This document shows positions 1 to 6,416 of a DNA stretch of 8,416 bases, one piece after another (position 1 is the stretch's first letter; every line of letters begins with the position of its first letter). The stretch lies in NCBI GenBank assembly GCA_007124575.1, contig SLEW01000257.1, positions 1 to 8,416 of the forward strand, given 5' to 3'. A program made the position numbers and the translations under genes. The DNA is from Bacteroidales bacterium (GTDB taxonomy: Bacteria; Bacteroidota; Bacteroidia; Bacteroidales; UBA7960). The notes beneath the pieces were generated by a model, which worked only from the letters and a program-made list of their open reading frames with translations, was not told the DNA's origin and did not search any database.

Positions 1-706
1 ACAGCAATGCATTCATGCTGTTCACCTGCACACACAATGCCATAGCTGCGGTCTCTGTTCTTAAACGATGGGCACCCATGGATATTGCCGTAAAGCCTTG
101 CGCTGCCGCTGCTTCGATCTCGGTATCAGCGAAATCACCTTCCGGGCCGACCAAAAAGATCGCGTCATTGCCTGTTTCGTATATGTCTCTGACATGCTTT
201 TTGCCTCCTTCCGCGCAATGCGCAATGAAACGACTGCCTGGTAAGGGTTGCCGCAGAAATGATTCCATCGTGATGGCACCATTCAGCCTGGGTAAAGTTG
301 CGCGCAAAGACTGTTTCATTGCAGCAATGAGGATTTTTTCCAGTCTTTGTGGCTTAATGACCCTTCGTTCGCTTTTTTCACATAGCAAGGGAGTGATCTC
401 ATCTATGCCACACTCAGTTGCCTTTTCCAGGAACCATTCAAAACGATCGATGCTTTTTGTCGGTGCCACAGCCATATGCAGATGAAAAGGCCTTTTATCA
501 AAGTCCCTGATGCGCTCTTTCACTTTAAAGGTGGATTTCCGGGGGTTGGGCTCCAGGAGCTGAGCCTTGCACCAGGTTCCATGTCCGTCCACAATAACTG
601 CATCCCCGCCTTCACTCATGCGAAGCACTTTAATGCAGTGGCGCGACTCATCCGGGCTGAGCACTACCGTATCATGTTCTACATCTTCGTGGTAAAAGAC
701 ATGCAT
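1..706 (-). CDS. rsmE: 16S rRNA (uracil1498-N3)-methyltransferase RsmE, 3' end cut by window edge
   Basis: This SAM-dependent SPOUT-class enzyme methylates N3 of U1498 in 16S rRNA of the small ribosomal subunit. 235 codons are visible and no stop is reached. Family members are usually about 235-245 residues, so only a few codons should be missing. The N-terminus MHVFYHED and the following SRHCIKVLRMSEGG segment match the PUA-like RNA-binding domain. The middle has MAVAPTKSIDRFEWFLEKATECG, a typical RsmE stretch (APTK, then EKATE-G). The C-terminal SPOUT knot shows FLVGPEGDF and, further on, MGAHRLRTETAA, the SAM-binding signature. The D after GPEG, where many proteobacterial copies have G, is common in Bacteroidota. 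The ATG at 706 was chosen because MHxFYH is the normal family start. The frame stays open upstream but gives no family-like residues. It is divergent from the decarboxylase gene and has its own likely promoter at 767-774. The assignment is secure. Confidence 0.95.
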   Translation of the reverse strand, partial: MHVFYHEDVEHDTVVLSPDESRHCIKVLRMSEGGDAVIVDGHGTWCKAQLLEPNPRKSTFKVKERIRDFDKRPFHLHMAVAPTKSIDRFEWFLEKATECGIDEITPLLCEKSERRVIKPQRLEKILIAAMKQSLRATLPRLNGAITMESFLRQPLPGSRFIAHCAEGGKKHVRDIYETGNDAIFLVGPEGDFADTEIEAAAAQGFTAISMGAHRLRTETAAMALCVQVNSMNALL

Positions 707-766
707 GGCTGTATTATCGGTTAACGGCAAACAAAAAACCTTGCTGAGTTGCCTGGCATTCTTAAA

Positions 767-774
767 CAAAGATA
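767..774 (-). promoter_or_regulatory. Bacteroidota-type -7 promoter element for rsmE
   Basis: Read on the minus strand this is TATCTTTG, an exact match to the TAnnTTTG element recognised by the primary sigma factor of Bacteroidota. It lies about 60 bp upstream of the rsmE ATG, leaving a leader of roughly 50-55 nt. I see no clear TTG-type -33 element about 19-21 bp further upstream, so the call rests on the -7 element and its position. Confidence 0.5.
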
Positions 775-839
775 AACGAAAACCGTTAAATTACCGAACG
801 AAGGTATGTCTGTAAATTATAATGTGGTAAGCTTGTATA

Positions 840-849
840 ATTGGCCAAT
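840..849. promoter_or_regulatory. 10-bp palindrome in the decarboxylase upstream region
   Basis: ATTGGCCAAT is a perfect 10-bp palindrome in the 232-bp gap between rsmE and the decarboxylase. It overlaps a near-match to the Bacteroidota -7 element on the plus strand (TATAATTG at 836-843, one mismatch to TAnnTTTG). A second possible -10 (TATAAT at 902-907) lies closer to the start codon but has only a poor upstream partner. A repressor or activator site for the decarboxylase is plausible but unproven, since a 10-bp palindrome can occur by chance. The rest of the gap is AT-rich with no gene. A 7-bp direct repeat GTACCTT occurs at 855 and 896. Confidence 0.25.
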
Positions 850-938
850 ACAATGTACCTTGAACCACGCATTAGTGACCTGACCGGCACATGTCGTACC
901 TTATAATATAAAACGCTTTCAGAAAAAACTCACCCTGT

Positions 939-3581
939 ATGGATATTACATCGCTGTTTCTGGGTCCCAAATCAGAAAATAATGAGACTTTCAAACGTTT
1001 TTTTGATGTGATTGTGGAGGATATCCTCAACTTCCGCAACAATTACCACCCGGATGATCCCCCGCTGATATCTGAACGGCACAAGCTGAGTGATGCTTAT
1101 GTTAATACGCGTGCGGATTTCATGCAGGAGCTTAAGGCCATGCTCAGTAAGCTCCGGGCTCATTCCATCCCGGCCTGGGACACATCCTACATAGCGCACA
1201 TGAACAGCGACCTGCTCTATCCTGCTATCGCAGGTTACATCTCCACCATCATGTACAACCCCAACAACGTAACCGGCGAGGTGTCTACCGTTAGCACGCA
1301 ATGGGAGATGGACTTTATCGGCCACCTCTGCAGGATGGTGGGCTACCCTTCATTTTCTGCGGTGGCTTCCAAAGACTCTTGTGGCGAGGATCATTCGTGG
1401 GGACATCTTACCTCGGGAGGCACCGTGGCCAACATCGAGGGTTTATGGGTGGCCCGCAACCTGAAGTACATGCCGCTGGCACTTAAGCTTGCCATAGACA
1501 TGGATCCGGAAAATTTCGGATTCCTGGACGAAGTCAGGGTGCCTTATTTTGAGAATCAGAAGGTGCGTGTCGGCGATCTGGACTACCAGGCCCTGTTCAA
1601 CCTTTCGCCGGAGCTGACCTACTCCCTTCTGAACAGCCTTTCGCGGGCGTATGGAAAACATAAGCCCGGCAGCCAGCCGCTGCTTAAGGCCATCAAAGAA
1701 TATAGCCTTCAATACCAGGGCCTCCAGGGCATCCACGACCTGGTCAGGAAGCAGTCAGGAGCCGAGCTGCCTTATCCCGTGCTTCTCATTGCGCAAACCA
1801 GGCATTATTGCTGGGAAAAGAGTATGGAGGTGCTGGGCCTGGGCATAAACCAGCTCAAACCCATTGAAGCAGACCGCAACTACAAGCTTGACATCGCCAT
1901 GCTGGATCAGTTTTTTCAGGATCATCCCGACACCCCTGTGCTTGCCGTTGTACCCATCATCGGTACGACAGAAGAAGGCGTGCTGGACCCCATGCACGAC
2001 CTTTTGGCACTACGGGAAAAGACAGAGAAGGTCCGCAAGTCTTTTTACATCCATGCAGATGCGGCCTATGGCGGGTATTATGCCTCTCTTTTTGTGGCCC
2101 CGGATGGTTCGCGGCATGCAGTCCCTGAAGAAGCTGTCAGGGATTTCAAGGCGATGACGTCCCGTGATGGTGCAGGCAATTACGTTACAGAAGAAGGCTT
2201 TGTTATCAAACATGATGAGCTGGAGGCGGTAAACAAATCGTTGTCTGAAATTTTTGCGCCGCTTAGTGCTCTTCCGCATGCCGACTCCATCACCATTGAT
2301 CCACACAAGCTGGGTTACATACCCTATCCCGCGGGTACTGTGTTGTTTAAAAATCACCAGGCTAAAGACCTGATATCTTTTGAAGCGCCATATCTAAAAT
2401 GGAGCGGCGACACCCAGCCGGGCACGGAGCGCATTTTTCTGGGACAGGCCACACTTGAGGGAAGCCGGCCCGGCGCTGCTGCCGCTGCCTGCTATCTGGC
2501 AACCCGTATCGTGCCGCTCAACATCACCGGCCATGGCAAGATGATGCTGCACAACATGATAGCCGCGAAAAAATTCTTCAACACCATCCCTGATGAAAAG
2601 CCGGACCAATGTAAAGTGGTTCCCCAGTATTATCCTGATACCAATGTGGTGTGCTACAGCATCGGCTATCCTGGTGTGGTGGAAGAGCCAAAATACATGA
2701 ACCTGCTGGCTAACAAGGTCTTCGACAACATGACCAAAAAGACCTCCAAGCTTACCTCCAGCTACGAATATTTTATCTCGAAAACAAGTATCCATTATGG
2801 CCACTACAAGGCACAGATCAACTCCATGTTAAAGGATGCAGGTATCCCGGAAAAAAATTACGGCCTGGCAGCCCTAGCAGATGACGGCGACTTTTTTATC
2901 CTGAGAAGTGTGCTGATGAACCCCCTGGCACTGGGACTTCCTGATGATTACTACTCCGGCTTCTGGCAAAAAGTGTCAGAGATAGCAGAAGATGCCCTCG
3001 AAGACATCCTGGATGACCTCATCAAAACCAAGTTTGGAAACAAACGCGTGCCCGTGCTGTGGGTCGAAAACAGGGATTCTGTCGAAAAAATTAAGGATGC
3101 CATTGAGCTTAGTGGCCTCGGACGTTATTTTTCCTTTTCTTTCCTTTCGGATAATGAGTCGATCTGTGATTTCATGTACCGGGCCGGTGACAGCCAGCGC
3201 ACTGAACTTGCGGACTCTCGCCTGGTGATCACCGACCTATGCCTGGACGGCGCCTATGAAGACAAGGTGGATGTCAGCAAGTTGTTTCCGCTGATCCGGA
3301 AGGGCGTGAACAAAGGGCAGCAGATCATCTGTTACAGCAAATACGTGGCGGATGATCATGCCGATGCGGCTGATACGAGGCAGGCCATACTTGATGAGGC
3401 TACCGGTCAGGGTCAGGAGGCAGGCAAAGCTGCCCAGGTTCATTTTGTGGGTAAAGCGTCCAGCTTTGAGAATATCGAAGCTTACCCGGAAGGCTCCAGG
3501 ATGGTTCATGCCTTCAACCGCGAGAAGCGCTGGCTGGTCAAAAAGATGATCCTGGCCTTGCAGCGCGTCGGTCCGGATTAA
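939..3581 (+). CDS. PLP-dependent (tyrosine-type) amino acid decarboxylase with C-terminal receiver-like domain
   Basis: Residues 1 to about 690 are a group II PLP-dependent decarboxylase, expected to convert an aromatic or related L-amino acid to its amine plus CO2 in the cytoplasm. From memory the closest familiar family is bacterial tyrosine decarboxylase (about 620 aa); even the first residues (MDITSLFLGPKSEN) align with its N-terminus. Visible motifs: HMNS at 87-90, PLP-phosphate loop SGGT at 159-162, cofactor-stacking H289 in TRHYCW, HADAAYGG with D374 contacting the pyridine nitrogen, and the Schiff-base lysine K457 in DPHKLGYIPY. All catalytic residues are intact; the substrate cannot be fixed from sequence. 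Residues about 704-880 are extra and look like a response-regulator receiver fold: E710 and D713 after strand 1 (VPVLWVEN), D766 in VITDLCLDG, S800 in IICYSKY, K839 in VHFVGK. ATG 939 is the only sensible start, since an in-frame TAA lies at 909-911. No Shine-Dalgarno is seen. The gene is convergent with the MFS gene. Confidence 0.93.
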   Translation: MDITSLFLGPKSENNETFKRFFDVIVEDILNFRNNYHPDDPPLISERHKLSDAYVNTRADFMQELKAMLSKLRAHSIPAWDTSYIAHMNSDLLYPAIAGYISTIMYNPNNVTGEVSTVSTQWEMDFIGHLCRMVGYPSFSAVASKDSCGEDHSWGHLTSGGTVANIEGLWVARNLKYMPLALKLAIDMDPENFGFLDEVRVPYFENQKVRVGDLDYQALFNLSPELTYSLLNSLSRAYGKHKPGSQPLLKAIKEYSLQYQGLQGIHDLVRKQSGAELPYPVLLIAQTRHYCWEKSMEVLGLGINQLKPIEADRNYKLDIAMLDQFFQDHPDTPVLAVVPIIGTTEEGVLDPMHDLLALREKTEKVRKSFYIHADAAYGGYYASLFVAPDGSRHAVPEEAVRDFKAMTSRDGAGNYVTEEGFVIKHDELEAVNKSLSEIFAPLSALPHADSITIDPHKLGYIPYPAGTVLFKNHQAKDLISFEAPYLKWSGDTQPGTERIFLGQATLEGSRPGAAAAACYLATRIVPLNITGHGKMMLHNMIAAKKFFNTIPDEKPDQCKVVPQYYPDTNVVCYSIGYPGVVEEPKYMNLLANKVFDNMTKKTSKLTSSYEYFISKTSIHYGHYKAQINSMLKDAGIPEKNYGLAALADDGDFFILRSVLMNPLALGLPDDYYSGFWQKVSEIAEDALEDILDDLIKTKFGNKRVPVLWVENRDSVEKIKDAIELSGLGRYFSFSFLSDNESICDFMYRAGDSQRTELADSRLVITDLCLDGAYEDKVDVSKLFPLIRKGVNKGQQIICYSKYVADDHADAADTRQAILDEATGQGQEAGKAAQVHFVGKASSFENIEAYPEGSRMVHAFNREKRWLVKKMILALQRVGPD

Positions 3582-3600
3582 CCGGGCACGATTTTGTCTT
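3571..3600 (+). terminator. Possible terminator hairpin overlapping the decarboxylase stop codon
   Basis: GTCCGG (3571-3576) pairs with CCGGGC (3582-3587), giving a 6-bp stem with one G-T pair. The 5-nt loop ATTAA contains the TAA stop of the decarboxylase. It is followed, after ACGA, by a modest T-rich stretch (TTTTGTCTT). The stem is GC-rich but the T tract is weak and interrupted, so termination is only a moderate guess. On the other strand no T-run follows the hairpin, so it is unlikely to serve the convergent MFS gene. Confidence 0.35.
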
Positions 3601-3611
3601 GCGGTCTTTGC

Positions 3612-3641
3612 GTGGAATTTTTTCGTGGAATCTTGTGGAAT
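3612..3641. repeat. Triplicated GTGGAAT in the convergent gap
   Basis: GTGGAAT occurs three times in 30 bp (3612-3618, 3625-3631, 3635-3641) inside the 95-bp gap between the two convergent genes. It is preceded by TTGCGGTCTTTGCG, itself a short imperfect repeat. Similar TTTGCG-rich intergenic stretches occur widely in bacterial genomes, so this may be a degraded copy of a dispersed intergenic repeat. That reading is from memory and unverified. Confidence 0.4.
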
Positions 3642-3676
3642 CTCCTTCTGCAAGGCAAATCAACGACTGTATTGTT

Positions 3677-4984
3677 TTAGTCCAGCACGGCCTTTTTCTT
3701 CAGCGGATAAAATACCGACGACCACCACATGATGCCGGCGCCGATGACCAGGCTCGTGATGGATATGGAAAAGGCCACCGTGAACCCCCACAACTCATAG
3801 AATACCACCCCCAGCAGCGGGGCAAAGATGGCCCTCACGGCGGTCAGGCCCAGGTGTATCGACTGGTACATGCCGGCTTCGGAGGGCGCACAAAAGTAGG
3901 CTGACCCGATACTCCACATCAGCACCATGGTGGCTGCAAATATTCCATGAAAAAGAATGTAGAAGATCAGCGTGTGGTACAGGGTGATATCCCAGAACTC
4001 AATATAGCCATCGAAGCGCTGGGTGAGGATCAGCGTGAAGATGTATGCTGCCATCGACAGGAAGGACAGGGAAGCAAAGCGCCGTGGGTCTATGCGCCCG
4101 ATCAGGCCCCCGAAAAACGGCAGGATGAGTATGGCCAGCAGGTTGTAGGCATTCCGGTAAAAGGCCACACTGGAGTAATTGAGCCCCAGCCCGAACTCCC
4201 AAAACAGGATAATGACTGTGAAAGACCCCATGAAGCCAAAGCCATAAAACATGAAAGCGATCTGGAAGTGACGGTACGGGATATTTTTGATCAGGATGTT
4301 GGCCATCTCTGTCACCGACTGTTTTACTCCCTGCCAGATGGAATGTGTCATTTCGGGAGGCTCTTCCTGTTTGTAGGGGATGAGCGACAGCAGGAAGATG
4401 GACAGCATACCCAGCACTGCTGCAGCAGGGAATACGTAGACGAAGATATAATGGTTGGCATCGAGTGCCCAGCCATAGACAAAGGTCGTGATCATCATCA
4501 CGATCTTGTTGGCGGTGGTGGCATAGCTGTAGAATTTGCCAAAGTTTTCGTGTGAGTAGGTGTTTTTCAGAAACAGGTTGATGCTTGGAAATACGATGGG
4601 GTTTGCCAAAAAGTAAAAAAGAAAGATGGCCAAAAAGACATAGTGGTAGATGGAATCTCCGGTGAGCTGTTCGGCGCTCTGCGGGAAAAAAAGCAAGAGC
4701 AGCAGTGGCAGGCGCGTAATGATAGCCGTGCGCCGCAGCAGGTTTTTCTTGTTTTTTATTCTTCTCAGGAAGGTGCTGAAAAAGATTAGAAGAAGAAACA
4801 CCAGGGTGGAGAACTGAAAGAGCACGCTCATCTGGTAGCTGGAGCCCATCAGGCTCTTTACGAAAACGAACTCATTGAGTGCGATGAGGCCTGCCAGGAT
4901 CCCTTCAATGACAGAATAGGAAAAATGCAAAGCAAATGTCTTCCTTTCTTCACGGCGCAGTCCCTTGATAGGCAAGGATATCAT
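3677..4984 (-). CDS. MFS-type transporter, 12 predicted membrane segments
   Basis: This 435-residue integral inner-membrane protein has about twelve hydrophobic segments in two halves: roughly residues 17-42, 50-73, 87-102, 112-133, 152-172, 178-201, then 240-263, 275-297, 305-322, 332-360, 375-395 and 400-425. A hydrophilic central loop of about 35 residues lies around 203-238. The size, the 6+6 layout and basic loops such as RRIKNKK and GRIDPRR fit the major facilitator superfamily. The substrate is not recognisable. The start is fixed by an in-frame TAA at 4993-4991, 6 bp upstream of the ATG. It begins 14 bp after the stop of the upstream secreted-protein gene, so both are probably co-transcribed from the promoter at 6196-6203. 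It converges on the decarboxylase; a role in amine or amino acid exchange is possible from proximity but has no support in the sequence. MFS fold likely, function unknown. Confidence 0.85.
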   Translation of the reverse strand: MISLPIKGLRREERKTFALHFSYSVIEGILAGLIALNEFVFVKSLMGSSYQMSVLFQFSTLVFLLLIFFSTFLRRIKNKKNLLRRTAIITRLPLLLLLFFPQSAEQLTGDSIYHYVFLAIFLFYFLANPIVFPSINLFLKNTYSHENFGKFYSYATTANKIVMMITTFVYGWALDANHYIFVYVFPAAAVLGMLSIFLLSLIPYKQEEPPEMTHSIWQGVKQSVTEMANILIKNIPYRHFQIAFMFYGFGFMGSFTVIILFWEFGLGLNYSSVAFYRNAYNLLAILILPFFGGLIGRIDPRRFASLSFLSMAAYIFTLILTQRFDGYIEFWDITLYHTLIFYILFHGIFAATMVLMWSIGSAYFCAPSEAGMYQSIHLGLTAVRAIFAPLLGVVFYELWGFTVAFSISITSLVIGAGIMWWSSVFYPLKKKAVLD

Positions 4985-4998
4985 TTCATTTTAGGCGA

Positions 4999-6147
4999 TT
5001 AGCGTGATTCAGAACTATAGGAGCGGGTGATAATCCCATAAGCGACGCCAAAGGTAAGCACATTTCCTGAAAGATCTGTGCCTCCCGGGTTGTTATAGTT
5101 TACGATATGATAGTTTACCATGATGGAAAACATGTTGCCGCGGTCGAAACGGCGATGCAAGGTAAGTCCGGTATTGATATTTATGCTATGGAGGGTGGCT
5201 GTCCGTCCTGCATCGCGGTCGGCATGGCTGGTAGGGTCAATGCCGTCGTAGCCTACCCCTCCGGTAACAAAAAGTGAATGATTGGCACTGTTTAAAAGGT
5301 CAAATCCTGCCTGAAACCCTGCCTGCACCTGAAGGAAGTTATTGGTGCTCACCAGCTGATTGCCTATCTCTGTCGTATAGGGCCTTGATGTGTCGCCAAA
5401 ACCCAAACGCAACTGCAAGCCATACAGGACGTTTCCCCTTACCACATCTACCGAGAATCCTACCTGGGGGTGCACACCCAGGGCCTCAAGGCTGCTCCCG
5501 GGGTTCCAGAAGCCAAAGTATAAACCGCCGTGCGTGTATCCCGTGGGCCTGACTTCCTCTGTGTGATCAGCATATAAAGAATCCAGCCGGGTCCCCTCCA
5601 GCTCGCCCTCTTCAAGGCGGCGAATGGCGCGCTCAAAGTCATGACTGTAAAAGTCTGTAAAAAACAGTTCAAGCGGCGACAGGTCTTCATATGACTTAAG
5701 GTCCTCTGCCATTTCGGAGGTGAAACTACGGTATCCTTCGTGGATCGTGTGGTATTCCCATTCACCAAAATGAAAATAGTCATGCACCTGTTCTGCGCTT
5801 TCAAAGGCTTCCCTGTAATCGAGAAGCATGGCAGGCAATTCTTCAGGAAGCCACTGCTCATCAAAAGTATTGGTCCCGATCTGCCATAGGATGGTAAAGC
5901 GCATCATGGGCTCGGTAATGCCGCACGAACCTTCCCAGAAATACAGCAAGGCCTGCAGGGTGTCGGTGCTCTCTTCCCGGTAATACCCGGGGATCAACCT
6001 TGTAGAAGTATAGGCTATGTCTTCACAGGTGATGGACTCCTTAGTGACAAGAGCTTCAGCATCAATGTCCTGTGCGCCAAGGCCCGGTGAATACTGAAAA
6101 AGTCCTGTCAGTATAGCAGTAAACAAAAAAATGCGAAATATTTCCAT
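4999..6147 (-). CDS. Secreted protein with soluble N-terminal domain and probable outer-membrane beta-barrel; function unknown
   Basis: This 382-residue protein is not recognised as a named family. It starts with a signal peptide (MEIFRIFLFTAILTGLF, likely cleaved near GLGA/QD at about residue 25). Residues about 26-195 are hydrophilic and probably helical, rich in E, D, Y and F. C41 and C75 are the first cysteines after the signal peptide and could form a disulfide in the periplasm. From about residue 205 the sequence changes to alternating polar and hydrophobic stretches rich in G, N and aromatic residues (GGLYFGFWN, YGLQLRLGFG, FLQVQAGFQAGF, SLFVTGGVGY, MFSIMVNYHIVNY, LTFGVAYGI), as in a small beta-barrel of about eight strands. 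The frame extends 17 codons upstream to a TTG at 6198, but that start overlaps the promoter element and would bury the signal peptide, so ATG 6147 was chosen. It is probably the first gene of an operon with the MFS transporter. Barrel topology is inferred. Confidence 0.8.
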   Translation of the reverse strand: MEIFRIFLFTAILTGLFQYSPGLGAQDIDAEALVTKESITCEDIAYTSTRLIPGYYREESTDTLQALLYFWEGSCGITEPMMRFTILWQIGTNTFDEQWLPEELPAMLLDYREAFESAEQVHDYFHFGEWEYHTIHEGYRSFTSEMAEDLKSYEDLSPLELFFTDFYSHDFERAIRRLEEGELEGTRLDSLYADHTEEVRPTGYTHGGLYFGFWNPGSSLEALGVHPQVGFSVDVVRGNVLYGLQLRLGFGDTSRPYTTEIGNQLVSTNNFLQVQAGFQAGFDLLNSANHSLFVTGGVGYDGIDPTSHADRDAGRTATLHSININTGLTLHRRFDRGNMFSIMVNYHIVNYNNPGGTDLSGNVLTFGVAYGIITRSYSSESR

Positions 6148-6195
6148 GGGTATAAATAACAGGGTTAACAGGCTGCTGCGACAATAACATCGCAA

Positions 6196-6203
6196 CAAAA
6201 GTA
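6196..6203 (-). promoter_or_regulatory. Bacteroidota-type -7 promoter element for the secreted protein-MFS operon
   Basis: Minus-strand TACTTTTG matches TAnnTTTG exactly and sits 48 bp upstream of the ATG at 6147, giving a leader of about 40 nt. No convincing TTG -33 box is seen at the standard spacing. Its position also argues against the alternative TTG start at 6198. Confidence 0.5.
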
Positions 6204-6275
6204 TGCGCTTTTCATGAAAAATCCGTTACTTTACAGTGCAAAAAACACACCAAATTTTTTTGGCACGGTAATAGT

Positions 6276-6302
6276 GACTGGAGAGACTTAAGAGACTGGA
6301 GA
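6276..6302. repeat. Three tandem 9-bp units
   Basis: The units are GACTGGAGA (6276-6284), GACTTAAGA (6285-6293) and GACTGGAGA (6294-6302). The outer two are identical and the middle one differs at three positions. A partial GAG follows. It lies in the divergent gap between the secreted-protein gene and the thioredoxin lipoprotein gene. It could be a binding-site cluster or simply replication slippage; nothing here decides. Confidence 0.55.
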
Positions 6303-6333
6303 GAGGCAGGTGTAAGAAGTTACGAAGATGCAG

Positions 6334-6353
6334 GGACAGCACTTTGGCTGTCC
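6334..6353. promoter_or_regulatory. Inverted repeat 1 upstream of the thioredoxin lipoprotein gene
   Basis: GGACAGC and GCTGTCC form perfect 7-bp arms around a 6-bp centre (ACTTTG). It shares the core GACAG-N8-CTGTC with the inverted repeat at 6380-6399. It could be an operator half of a paired site, or an RNA hairpin in the 5' leader. No T-run follows, so an intrinsic terminator is unlikely. Confidence 0.5.
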
Positions 6354-6379
6354 GGATGACTGAAAGAAATCCACCATAA

Positions 6380-6399
6380 TGACAGGGCTTGACCTGTCA
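6380..6399. promoter_or_regulatory. Inverted repeat 2 upstream of the thioredoxin lipoprotein gene
   Basis: TGACAGG and CCTGTCA form perfect 7-bp arms around a 6-bp centre (GCTTGA). The core GACAG-N8-CTGTC and overall 20-bp size are the same as in repeat 1, with the centres 46 bp apart. It ends 17 bp before the ATG at 6417, so a protein or RNA hairpin here could affect transcription or translation initiation. Confidence 0.5.
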
Positions 6400-6416
6400 A
6401 ATCAAATTATAAACAC

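Noticed and set aside
15..485. 156-codon plus-strand open frame
   Set aside because: It is antisense to rsmE, whose minus-strand translation carries the full set of family motifs.
2394..2804. 136-codon minus-strand open frame, and similar ones across the decarboxylase
   Set aside because: They overlap the conserved PLP enzyme in antisense and show no recognisable domain or start context.
3947..4555. 202-codon plus-strand open frame
   Set aside because: It lies antisense inside the MFS gene; its product is charged, rich in H, Q, D and G with no family-like motif, while the minus strand encodes clear membrane helices.
6148..6198. Alternative TTG start for the secreted protein, 17 codons upstream
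   Set aside because: It overlaps the TACTTTTG promoter element and would put CRCYCRSS-like residues before an otherwise standard signal peptide starting at ATG 6147.
6334..6399. The two inverted repeats as intrinsic terminators or a tiny CRISPR-like array
   Set aside because: Neither is followed by a T-run, and there are only two 20-bp units with different centres and no equal spacers.
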